A DNA stretch of 20,486 bases from CAVQRC01 sp963715045 (GTDB lineage Bacteria > Planctomycetota > Planctomycetia > Pirellulales > Lacipirellulaceae), in assembly GCA_963715045.1 (NCBI GenBank), contig CAVQRC010000023.1, positions 1 to 20,486 on the forward strand, given 5' to 3'. Positions within the stretch are counted from its first letter, which is position 1. Each line of letters opens with the position of its first letter. Below the pieces are notes generated by a model. It did no database searches, was not told where the DNA came from, and was given only the letters and a program-made list of their open reading frames with translations. Of this stretch, positions 1 through 7,263 are shown piece after piece. The position numbers were made by a program, and so were the translations under genes.

Positions 1-27
1 GTCCGGTGCGGCCTGGGGGCCTGGTAT

Positions 28-1428
28 TCAGGGTCGCCGTGTGCAAGGTCGCGGCATGCAGCAGCGCCCGTTCCGGATGAAGCCGGCAGCGACGCACAAC
101 AGCACGGCCATTGCGGCCCCCGCCGGTTCGGGCGTCGCAGTGGCCGCGCCGCTCCCGGACGGGCTGAATTCGGACTGCCACAACAGAAAGTCCTCGCCAT
201 CGACGGCGCCGTCACCGTTGCCATCACCATCGGCCCGCGTGCCGCCCGCGGTGATGCCAAAGCCACTCTGCCATACGAGAAAGTCTTGTCCGTCGACACG
301 CCCATCGGAATTGAAGTCACCGGTACGACTGAGAAACTTCGCCACCCCGATGCCGAACTTACCATCGGAGAGCGAATAGATAAACGCCGCCTGGTCGGCG
401 TCATTGAACCCCTTGCCCATGAAAGCAGCTGTGAGCGTGTCGCCGAAGGCCGTATCTCCCGCCCCGAGGAGCGTCTCGAATCCGCCCGATCCCGCAGTCA
501 CGATCGAACTGTCATCGGCGAATGCCAGTCTTCCGAAGGCGTTCAGAGTTACGTCCGGAGGCGGCGACAACGAAAAACCGTCGCCCGGCTCGATGATCGG
601 AGTCTCAGTACTCGCCACCGGGTCTATCACGATCACCGAACGTTCGCCGATCGCCGAATTGTTGAACACAAAGGCGATATCGCCGTTGTCGGACAGGTCG
701 TACGGCAGGATTCCCTGGCCAAAGGGTGCCGTCTTGGCGATCGTCTGCGCTCCGTCGGCAGCGACCACGATCAATTGATTGATTTCGTTGTCGATATCGT
801 TGCCGAGAAAGAGCACTTCACCCCGGTTGTTGATCGAGGGCGTGAAGAACGCGTCGAACTCACCCGCGGAAGTCGCGATCTCGTTGACGTCATTCAATCC
901 GGCTGCAACCGAGGCCGTATAGACGCCCATGATGCCCGAGTCGAGCTCACCTCGAAAAGCGATCGTTCCATCGTCGTTGATATCCGGCGATGTGCTGAGC
1001 GATTGGAATGTGCCCGTTGTATCGACGAGTGGCGTCACGGTTCCGTCCAGATCGACCGCGAAGATCTCCTGTTGACCGTCGTCGCGGGTCGCCGTGACAG
1101 CCGCCACGCCCGACCCGTTGACGAAGCCAACTCCGGCTGCAAACGAGTCGTAAACCCCGGAGTCATCGACGAGCAACAAGACTTCGTCGCCGGCCGGGGT
1201 CTGGCGGGCCGCAAACACGCCGTGGGTTCCCAGGTGCGTGGTGGCGGCGAAGACCACATGTCCGCCATTGCCGATTCCCGGGAAGCCATCGAAAGAAGAG
1301 AACTCAAAATTGCCGAACGTGCCGACGGAGTCGGCTACGTTCCAGAGCGATATGGCCGCCGATACGGAACACGTTTCGATTGCGAGAATAATAACAGTAG
1401 CCAGCGCGGAGAGTCGCATGAGTTTCAT
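28..1428 (-). CDS. Secreted NxxGxxAF-repeat protein with dockerin and PEP-CTERM signal
   Basis: The predicted 466-residue exported protein starts at an ATG at 1428, because a typical signal peptide (MKLMRLSALATVIILAIET) follows directly. The open frame continues 70 codons upstream, but that extension does not look like a leader. The middle carries several degenerate repeats of the NxxGxxxF type, for example INDDGTIAF, INNRGEVLF and LSDNGDIAF, as in planctomycete choice-of-anchor tandem-repeat proteins, and probably folds as beta-propeller-like blades. Residues about 370-422 form a type I dockerin with two calcium loops (GDFNSDGRVDGQDF and GDGNGDGAVDGEDF). The C-terminus has PEP, a hydrophobic stretch of about 15 residues and an Arg-rich tail, which is a PEP-CTERM sorting signal. 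This predicts export and processing by an exosortase/archaeosortase-type enzyme, with the dockerin contacting an unknown cohesin-like partner. No enzyme domain is visible. It lies about 240 bases downstream of the kinase/LEPR cluster on the same strand. Confidence 0.88.
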   Translation of the reverse strand: MKLMRLSALATVIILAIETCSVSAAISLWNVADSVGTFGNFEFSSFDGFPGIGNGGHVVFAATTHLGTHGVFAARQTPAGDEVLLLVDDSGVYDSFAAGVGFVNGSGVAAVTATRDDGQQEIFAVDLDGTVTPLVDTTGTFQSLSTSPDINDDGTIAFRGELDSGIMGVYTASVAAGLNDVNEIATSAGEFDAFFTPSINNRGEVLFLGNDIDNEINQLIVVAADGAQTIAKTAPFGQGILPYDLSDNGDIAFVFNNSAIGERSVIVIDPVASTETPIIEPGDGFSLSPPPDVTLNAFGRLAFADDSSIVTAGSGGFETLLGAGDTAFGDTLTAAFMGKGFNDADQAAFIYSLSDGKFGIGVAKFLSRTGDFNSDGRVDGQDFLVWQSGFGITAGGTRADGDGNGDGAVDGEDFLLWQSEFSPSGSGAATATPEPAGAAMAVLLCVAAGFIRNGRCCMPRPCTRRP

Positions 1429-1671
1429 CGGGATGCCTGATCGAAGTGGTTGATTCCAGCAAGTTCCTACAACAGATTCCAGTACGGGCCCTCCATGAAT
1501 GGCCAGCGCCGCGGGTGGCGACGTCAGCAGGTCGCGATTCTTGATTCGTCGGGGGACGCTCAGACGAAGGCAAACCGTGCAGCATCGGTGGCCTGGCGAG
1601 CCGTGCATGGTGGTCGCCACAGGAGGCGACCCTGGCAAAGAGGGCGAATATACGCGTCCCGCACGAAAGCT

Positions 1672-2791
1672 TCAATTGGCTCGGGGGTCGATCCGCGTGG
1701 GGCGGCGGTAGAGGCTCCAATCGACGGCGAGGAGCGAGAGGACCGTCAGCATCGCCACGGAGTAGCGGTTGGAACCGCCCCAAGTACTTTTGATTCGAAT
1801 CCACCAGCAGCTGCCGGATCGGCTGTCGCGAGCCGCCCTGACTGAATCATGGCGACGTCATCGGGCGTTGTCCGGGGCTGAGTCTGCGGTTTCGGCAGCG
1901 CGATTTGCGGAACGTAGGGCTGCCTCGTGAGGCCGATCGTGGGGCTCGCGGGCGGGGCATCGGACGGCTGGTCGACAGGATGTTCGCCATGGTCGTTGCG
2001 GGGAAAATCGTTGCCGGGCTGCAGATCCTCTGCATCGAGGCGGTCCTGAACGATCCCTCGGGCCCACTCACCGGCCAGCGACAGCGGTTGACGGCGGCCG
2101 GGAGAAATCGCGGTTTGCCGCTGAATTGCCGGCGTGCCCTGATCTGCGGCGACGCGTCGATCTGCCTGATGCTGACTCTGCGCGGCCGCTGTGGCGGACA
2201 TAAAGTCCACAATATCGATCGCGGCGGCGCCTCGCTCCGGTACGTGCTCAGTCGCAGGAATGATCATGCCCACCAGTAGTCGACTCTCGTCGGGCGGCGT
2301 TGGCGAAGGTTCGGGTTCAGCTCCCAGGTAACGCAGCAGGAGCGTCGCGTCGACCGGGTGCGGTTCAAGAACGAGGAACCCGCCGTCGGCAGCGGAAGCC
2401 GGTTTGAGCGGAGAGCGAATCGCGAGTTCCGATCGCGGTGCGTCCACTGCTGCCGTTCGCAACCTGGTTGATGCGAGGCTCCCCTGCCCTGCCATTCGCA
2501 GGGTAGTTTGTTGGATTTGTGGGACGCTTGGGGTGTTCGCCACCGGGTCGCTTCGCGTGAGCGACGTGCTCGAGTCTTTGCCCGCTGATAGAGTCAGTAA
2601 GGTCACGCGACTCGATCAGCAGCGTGCCTCCTCTGCGCTGCGTCGTTCCCTGTCGTCGCGACGCCAACCGTCGCGTCCGTCACGTCTCCTCTTGCTGTTT
2701 CAACGGGAGTCTCGCCGGCGAATGACGCCAGGAGGCGTCGACTCTCCATCGATTCGAAACTCAGGTGACGCGGCTTCAATCGCGGGTTCAT
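1672..2791 (-). pseudogene. LEPR-XLL-type protein with C-terminal membrane anchor, two frame changes
   Basis: The start ATG at 2791 overlaps the kinase stop as ATGA, so translation is probably coupled. The first 62 codons (to 2603) contain LSFESMESRRLLAS, matching the N-terminal LEPR-XLL-like motif found on many planctomycete exported or surface proteins. The reading then moves to another frame, open from about 2615 to 1746, encoding a Pro/Ala/Gln-rich low-complexity stretch. A second move near 1790, at a run of four A, gives a third frame with a hydrophobic segment (YSVAMLTVLSLLAVDWSLY) followed by Arg-rich residues and a stop at 1672. Each move equals one missing base. Adding two bases gives 374 codons, or 373 residues. 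No catalytic domain is recognised. Its position suggests a partner or substrate of the kinase, but that is inference. Alternatively, two genes may overlap as GTGA at 2603-2606. Confidence 0.55.
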
Positions 2792-5559
2792 AGTCCGTCG
2801 CCTCCTGCGGCGGAAGCGGGGAGCAACCGGTCGGAGCCGATCGTCGCCGTGGTGGCGGGTGGGGGATCTTCGGGCGATGTACCCAAATCGAGCGATCGGT
2901 CTGCAGCCGGTTCTCGAAACGAGGGGACGGCAGTGGTGCGAGCTTGGGGGCCAGGCACCGACTTGAGGACCGATTCCCGGTTGGCCTCGATGCGGAGGAG
3001 TTGATCCTGCACGGCGACGGCCTCGGAGAGCTGGCGTGCGACTTCGGTCTGCAATTCGATCGCCTCATCGAGAGCTGCCAGCGAAGCGTCCGTTCGTCCC
3101 GCTTTCGTCAAGGCCAGCCCCTGATTGTTCAGCAGTCCCGCCAACCCGCTCTGGAACCGCAGTTCCCGCGGATAGTCGGTGACCAGCCGCACGAACTCGC
3201 TCTGAGCGGTAGCGAAGGCCTCATCGGCGAGAGCGTCTTCGCCTTGGCGGCAATAGGCGACACCCAGGTTATTCCAGGCGATCGCGAGGTCGCTGCGGTG
3301 TCGCGGAACATGCGGCGAGCGGCGATTCAACCGCTCTTGCCGCACGATCGCGGCTCGATACTCCTTGACAGCGCCGGCCAGGTCGCCCCGCTGAATGAGG
3401 ATCGTGGCGAGATTGTTACCGAACAGCGCCAGGTCGGATTCGAAGTCGATCTCCTCCGGCAACCGCTTGACGACCCGCTGAAGGGTCGCGAGTGCCTGGC
3501 GGACGTTCGCTTCCGCAGCCAGCGGGTCCTCGCGACGCTGAACGTAGGCCAGGTTGTTGCGTACGAGGGCCAGATTCCGCGCGTACCAGGGCTCGTCCAA
3601 CAGGGCCGGTCCGGCAGCCTCCAATCGCGCTGCGGCTCTGGCGAGCCGCTTGACCGCCGCGGCAGATTCGCCGCGGGCGTCGAACAGCATGGCAAAGTTA
3701 CTGATCACCTCGACGAACTGATTGACGTTGTTCAGCGACTCGGGGCGTTCGGCGAGTTGTGCGGAGAAGATCTCGAGTGCCGTTTGATAGTGCCGCTCGG
3801 CGGCCAGGAAGTCACCCTGAGTGACACGCAACAGTCCCAGATTGTTGTGGGCCAGTGCCACCCCGGGGTGAAATCGGCTGGCAGGAGGCGCTGCCGCGGC
3901 GAGCTCGATCGTGGACTGATAGTGGTAGACCGCCCGCGGCACACTCCCCAGTCGAGCGGCTGCGAGACCGCAGCGATAGTGGGCATCGACAAGTTCCACG
4001 ACCAGCGTCGGATCGTGTTGTGCCTGTCGAGTGAACTCCTCGTAATAGTCGAGCGTTGAGACGAGAATGTCTTTCCGAGCTTCTTCCGTTCCGGCGAGCG
4101 GTGCCAGGCGGTCGGCGACCTGGACCCCGAGTTGGGCGACCACTTTGCGGGCCTGCTGAAAATTCTGTTTGGCGGCGGCGAGGGCCAAGTCCGTCCTCGC
4201 CTGTGCGGCCGCCAGGCGAACGGCCGCAAACAGCGAGACTGCAGCCACGATGCACATCGCGGCCGCCGCGGTGGCAGCAACGGCCCGATGCCGCCGGACC
4301 CATTTCGCGGCGCGATCGATAAGACCTGCCCGCCGCGCCTGGGGAGGCTGGCCCCGCAGATAGCGATTTAAATCCGCCGCGAACTGTGCCGCCGATTCAT
4401 AGCGGTCGTCCCGATCCTTCTCGATCGCCTTGAGCACAATCGTCTCGAGGTCCTTGGGGATCGCCGCGTCCAGACGCCGGGGACGAACCGGCTCGACTTC
4501 GGCGATCCTGCGGAGCACATCATGCCGCTCATCCCCCGGGAAAGCCTCTTGAAGCGTGAGCAACTCGTAAAAGGTAATGCCCAGGGAGTAGACGTCGGTA
4601 CGGGAGTCGATCCGGCCGTTCTGCCCGGCCGCTTGCTCGGGACTCATGTAGCGCAGCGTGCCGAGGACGTCGCCGGTACCGGTGACGTCGAGTTCGGTTT
4701 GCATCCGGGCGAGTCCGAAGTCGGTCACCCAGGGCTCGCCGCGGGCATCGACGAGCAGATTCGGCGGCTTGATATCTCGATGGACGATGCCCATTTCATG
4801 GGCATGATGTAGCGCCTGGGCGAGCTTCTCGAAGAGTTGGGCAATGTCGCGAAATCGTCGCGATCCGCTTCCCGGCGTCCGACTGCGAGCGGAATCCGTG
4901 TCGGCTCTGGTCGCCCTGTCGTCTCCGCGGAGCGTATCGCCGCGATCCTCTTGCGGGGTCGTTTTTTGTTTCCGCTGCCCACGGAACTCGTGCACGACTT
5001 CGGCCAGCGATTGGCCGTCGACGTACTGCATGGCGAAATAGTGGACTCCGCTCTGCTCGCCCACGGCGTACACGGGCACGATGTGCGGATGGTGGAGTTG
5101 GGCGGCGGCCTGGGCCTCGTGACGAAAACGGGCAATCTGCCGGTGGTCGAGCACGGCCGCGAAGGGCAGCACCTTTAAGGCCACGCGACGATCGAGCGAG
5201 AGCTGCCATGCCTCGTAGACAATCCCCATTCCGCCCCGCCCGATCTCGCGGATCAGACGATAATCCCCCAGCGACCCCAGATCCTCGCTCGAAGCAAGCG
5301 ATGTGCTCTCCTCCCTGGGCGGAGCCGTCGGCGATCGACTGGCTTGCGTCTGCTGATGGAGAAAACGCAGACTCTTCAGATAGGAGTCGAGTTCGGTGGC
5401 GAACTCCGGATACCTTGTGGCAAGTTCCGCCGGCGGGCAATCGATCCCTTGCTCGAGGTTCGTCAGGTAGTCTTCGAGCGCCGCGGCGAGACGCTGATCG
5501 CGTTCGGATTCATGGCCCGGATCGCTGGCCACGGCTCCGTTCTGACGGGAGGCCTTCAT
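2788..5559 (-). CDS. Hanks-type Ser/Thr protein kinase with TM segment and TPR repeats
   Basis: The 923-residue membrane protein kinase starts at the ATG at 5559, which overlaps the sigma-factor stop as ATGA. An in-frame upstream ATG at 5616 would bury the start deep inside that gene. The N-terminal 100 residues form a helical region usual in planctomycete kinases. The kinase domain (about 100-400) has the glycine loop IGRGGMG (about 106-112), VALKVL with the ATP-binding Lys (about 129), catalytic HRDIKPPN (Asp about 262), DFG (about 280-282) and YMSPEQ in the activation segment. All essential residues are present. A charged insertion lies in the middle of the domain, just before the helix leading to the catalytic loop. 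One hydrophobic helix (about 427-451) places the kinase in the cytoplasm and the C-terminal half outside. That half carries at least five TPR-like units from about 570 onward (HNNLGLLRVTQGDF, GNNLATILIQRGDL, WNNLGVAYCRQGED). It probably phosphorylates partners, perhaps including the coupled sigma factor. Confidence 0.96.
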   Translation of the reverse strand: MKASRQNGAVASDPGHESERDQRLAAALEDYLTNLEQGIDCPPAELATRYPEFATELDSYLKSLRFLHQQTQASRSPTAPPREESTSLASSEDLGSLGDYRLIREIGRGGMGIVYEAWQLSLDRRVALKVLPFAAVLDHRQIARFRHEAQAAAQLHHPHIVPVYAVGEQSGVHYFAMQYVDGQSLAEVVHEFRGQRKQKTTPQEDRGDTLRGDDRATRADTDSARSRTPGSGSRRFRDIAQLFEKLAQALHHAHEMGIVHRDIKPPNLLVDARGEPWVTDFGLARMQTELDVTGTGDVLGTLRYMSPEQAAGQNGRIDSRTDVYSLGITFYELLTLQEAFPGDERHDVLRRIAEVEPVRPRRLDAAIPKDLETIVLKAIEKDRDDRYESAAQFAADLNRYLRGQPPQARRAGLIDRAAKWVRRHRAVAATAAAAMCIVAAVSLFAAVRLAAAQARTDLALAAAKQNFQQARKVVAQLGVQVADRLAPLAGTEEARKDILVSTLDYYEEFTRQAQHDPTLVVELVDAHYRCGLAAARLGSVPRAVYHYQSTIELAAAAPPASRFHPGVALAHNNLGLLRVTQGDFLAAERHYQTALEIFSAQLAERPESLNNVNQFVEVISNFAMLFDARGESAAAVKRLARAAARLEAAGPALLDEPWYARNLALVRNNLAYVQRREDPLAAEANVRQALATLQRVVKRLPEEIDFESDLALFGNNLATILIQRGDLAGAVKEYRAAIVRQERLNRRSPHVPRHRSDLAIAWNNLGVAYCRQGEDALADEAFATAQSEFVRLVTDYPRELRFQSGLAGLLNNQGLALTKAGRTDASLAALDEAIELQTEVARQLSEAVAVQDQLLRIEANRESVLKSVPGPQARTTAVPSFREPAADRSLDLGTSPEDPPPATTATIGSDRLLPASAAGGDGL

Positions 5560-6200
5560 TCGAGAATCTCTTTCGCCATGAAAACACCACGGAGTTGACG
5601 AATGGCCCGCAGCCACAGCATCCGCACCGCGCCCGGGGAACGCTGCATGCGTTCGGCGACCTCCCGAAACGGGAGGCCTTCGATATGCCGCAATACGATC
5701 ACGTCCCGATAGTCGCCCGGCAGGTCGGCGACGGCATCCGCCAGAATCAACTCATGTTCCCGCCGTTCAGCGTCGCTGCTGGGAGAAGCTACCGAGCCGA
5801 CCAGGAGTTTCTCCAGACGCATCGTCGATTGCTCGAGACGCACACCGAGCCTTTCGAGCGAGACCTCTCGGCGAATGTCGCGTTTCTCGGTCAACACGTG
5901 GTGCTCGACCGACCGCAGCAGATTGTTGACGAGAATCCGGCGAATCCAGGACACGAACTCGCCCGTCGAATGGCCCCGAAACTGGTGGAAGTCGCGGTGG
6001 GCTTCGAAAAACGTGTCCTGGACGATGTCGGAGGGGCTGACCCGCGATCGGAGCCGGGCATCAAGCTGGGACGCAATCAACAGCTTGAGGTAATTCGAAT
6101 ACAGGTTCAGTAGCTGGCCCAGGGACGCAAACGAACCGCCCTTTGCCCGAGACAGCAGATCCTGTGGATCGCCGGTAATGGTCGACGTTGATCCCACCAT
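5556..6200 (-). CDS. ECF-family RNA polymerase sigma factor
   Basis: This 214-residue protein has the length and layout of an extracytoplasmic-function sigma factor. Region 2 includes DIVQDTFFEAHRDF (about 58-71) and the following helix with EFVSWIRRILVNNLLR, which would bind core polymerase and the -10 element. Region 4 (about 161-208) reads LPGDYRDVIVLRHIEGLPF then a helix-turn-helix (REVAERMQRSPGAVRMLWLR) for -35 recognition. A long charged linker of about 50 residues joins them. No anti-sigma factor lies nearby. The direct ATGA overlap with a Ser/Thr kinase fits the planctomycete groups in which phosphorylation is thought to replace an anti-sigma factor. The start at 6200 is chosen because it precedes the region 2 helix by a normal leader and has AAGGGA upstream. 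It is the first gene of the minus-strand operon. Confidence 0.95.
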   Translation of the reverse strand: MVGSTSTITGDPQDLLSRAKGGSFASLGQLLNLYSNYLKLLIASQLDARLRSRVSPSDIVQDTFFEAHRDFHQFRGHSTGEFVSWIRRILVNNLLRSVEHHVLTEKRDIRREVSLERLGVRLEQSTMRLEKLLVGSVASPSSDAERREHELILADAVADLPGDYRDVIVLRHIEGLPFREVAERMQRSPGAVRMLWLRAIRQLRGVFMAKEILE

Positions 6201-6318
6201 TCTTTCCCTTCCCCGAGGACGTTTCCGGCCCCTGTCGCAACCCCGCCTGACAGTTCTTGGGGCCGGACCTGGAGACGGTTGTCACAAACGCGCAATCGCA
6301 GTGTATCCGAGTCGGTAC

Positions 6319-6345
6319 CACGAAAAACACGAAAAACACGAAAAG
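6319..6345 (+). repeat. Three tandem CACGAAAAA nonamers
   Basis: Three head-to-tail copies of CACGAAAAA occur here, the last ending in G. They are the opposite-orientation counterpart of the longer array at 6421-6555, so the two can base-pair in part. They lie in the divergent region between the sigma factor and the cupin gene. Confidence 0.85.
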
Positions 6346-6420
6346 AAACGGCACCAGCCGTGGACCCCGTCCTTCACGCCGCCCACCAGAGAAACGGGCC
6401 ACCATTTCCAACACCCCCTA

Positions 6421-6555
6421 AGCCTTGTGAATTACGTGAATTTCCTGCTTTTCGAATCTCTCGTAGTTTTCAAGTTTTTCGTGTATTTCGTGTATTTCGT
6501 GGTTCTCGTGAATTTGGTGTATTTCGTGGTTCTCGTGGGTTGCGTGGTTCTCCCT
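6421..6555 (-). repeat. Degenerate nonamer array (CACGAAATA-type on the minus strand)
   Basis: About 15 consecutive 9-base units fill this stretch. The best eight, at 6475-6546, read TTTTTCGTG, TATTTCGTG (twice), GTTCTCGTG, AATTTGGTG, TATTTCGTG, GTTCTCGTG and GGTTGCGTG. The left part decays but keeps the 9-base phase. On the minus strand the unit is CACGAAATA or CACGAGAAC. Because 9 is a multiple of 3, the minus strand gives a false open frame of His-x-x repeats. Short arrays of this kind (CACGAAnnA) occur between genes in several bacterial phyla, to my knowledge without an established function. Here it is 5' of the cupin gene and upstream of the sigma factor. Confidence 0.85.
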
Positions 6556-6651
6556 GGTCACGGATTTGTGCGAATCGCTCCCGAGGCGCACAATACTGCC
6601 ACAGTCTCGGTGTCTTGCTCTCGATCTCCGTTGTCCCCGCACGCACCCACG

Positions 6652-7053
6652 ATGAAAACTCGCTACGAAGTCGCCCGTTTCAACGAACTCGAAGCCGTTG
6701 CCTGCCCGTGCGGCTGGAGCAAACGGGCATTCGTCACGCCCGATAACACGGTCGCCTCGAGCCACCTGGTCGAGATCTCTGCGGATGCCCGCACCCACTA
6801 TCACAAACGCCTCACCGAGATCTACGTGATTCTCGAAGCCGAACCCGGCGCGGTCGTCGAACTCGATGGCGAAACCGTGCCGGTCGAGCCGCTGATGGCG
6901 ATCTTGATCCGTCCCGGATGCCGCCACCGTGCCGTCGGCAAACTGAAGGTCCTGGTGCTCGCAACCCCCACGTTCGATCCGACGGACGAGTGGTTCGACG
7001 ACGAGCCGCCGACAGCATCCGCGGTCACGACGCCTGCGTCAACGGCCAGATAG
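6652..7053 (+). CDS. Small cupin-domain protein
   Basis: This 133-residue protein forms a single conserved-barrel cupin. The first cupin motif is HYHKRLTEIYVIL, where the two His and the Glu are the usual metal ligands. The second is PGCRHRAVG, with the fourth ligand His. Between them, GAVVELDGETVPVEPLMAILI supplies the expected beta strands. The metal and substrate cannot be read from sequence. Small stand-alone cupins of this type include dioxygenases, isomerases and sugar-binding proteins. An upstream Cys pair (ACPCG) is an unusual addition that could be a further metal site. The ATG at 6652 is chosen because the open frame upstream runs through the intergenic nonamer repeats and is not coding-like. 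The next gene starts 53 bases downstream on the same strand. Confidence 0.88.
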   Translation: MKTRYEVARFNELEAVACPCGWSKRAFVTPDNTVASSHLVEISADARTHYHKRLTEIYVILEAEPGAVVELDGETVPVEPLMAILIRPGCRHRAVGKLKVLVLATPTFDPTDEWFDDEPPTASAVTTPASTAR

Positions 7054-7095
7054 CCGCCCGTGAACCGCCTCGCCACTCGCTCCGTAGGAGCTGGC

Positions 7096-7101
7096 AGGAG
7101 G
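7096..7101 (+). promoter_or_regulatory. Perfect AGGAGG ribosome binding site
   Basis: AGGAGG lies five bases before the ATG at 7107. Most other starts in this window have weak or no Shine-Dalgarno sequence, so this match is strong support that the following very short gene is translated. Confidence 0.8.
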
Positions 7102-7106
7102 CTACC

Positions 7107-7211
7107 ATGGCACGACGCAAGACCAACTCAGTGGTATGGATTCTTGGAGCCGCCAGCGAACTCGCCGTTGCCGCGTGGTTCGTGTGGCACATCGCCAGCA
7201 CGCTTGATTAG
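7107..7211 (+). CDS. 34-residue single-pass membrane peptide
   Basis: This very short gene encodes MARRKTNSVVWILGAASELA followed by VAAWFVWHIASTLD. A basic N-terminus (RRK) precedes a hydrophobic stretch of about 20 residues, so the likely topology is N-terminus in the cytoplasm with one membrane helix. The Shine-Dalgarno sequence AGGAGG at ideal spacing is the best in the window. It lies 53 bases after the cupin gene and 52 bases before the nucleotidyltransferase/HD gene, all on the plus strand, so it may be co-transcribed with both. I do not recognise the family. Small proteins of this form often modulate a membrane enzyme or transporter, but no partner can be named. The ribosome binding site and hydrophobic profile make chance unlikely. 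Confidence 0.68.
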   Translation: MARRKTNSVVWILGAASELAVAAWFVWHIASTLD

Positions 7212-7263
7212 CGAGTTACGAGCCTCCCCCTCCTCTCCCCTTCGCCACCGCGTGGCGCCCCGC

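Noticed and set aside
286..1440. Plus-strand open frame of 384 codons opposite the dockerin gene
   Set aside because: Arg/Asp-rich mirror of a well-supported minus-strand gene with signal peptide, dockerin and PEP-CTERM; no domain of its own.
2603..2606. GTGA overlap as a genuine start of a separate 286-residue gene
   Set aside because: A 62-residue protein consisting only of the LEPR-type leader is unlikely; one missing base joins both into a single frame.
2944..4059. Plus-strand open frame of 371 codons opposite the kinase TPR region
   Set aside because: Antisense to an intact gene with clear TPR units; composition is typical of GC-rich antisense frames.
6319..6555. CRISPR-like interpretation of the nonamer repeats
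   Set aside because: Units are 9 bases and directly abutting with no spacers; no cas genes are present.
6418..6927. Minus-strand frame ending in His-x-x repeats (ENHEIHEIHE-like)
   Set aside because: It is the nonamer DNA repeat read in a phase divisible by three, and its other half is antisense to the cupin gene.
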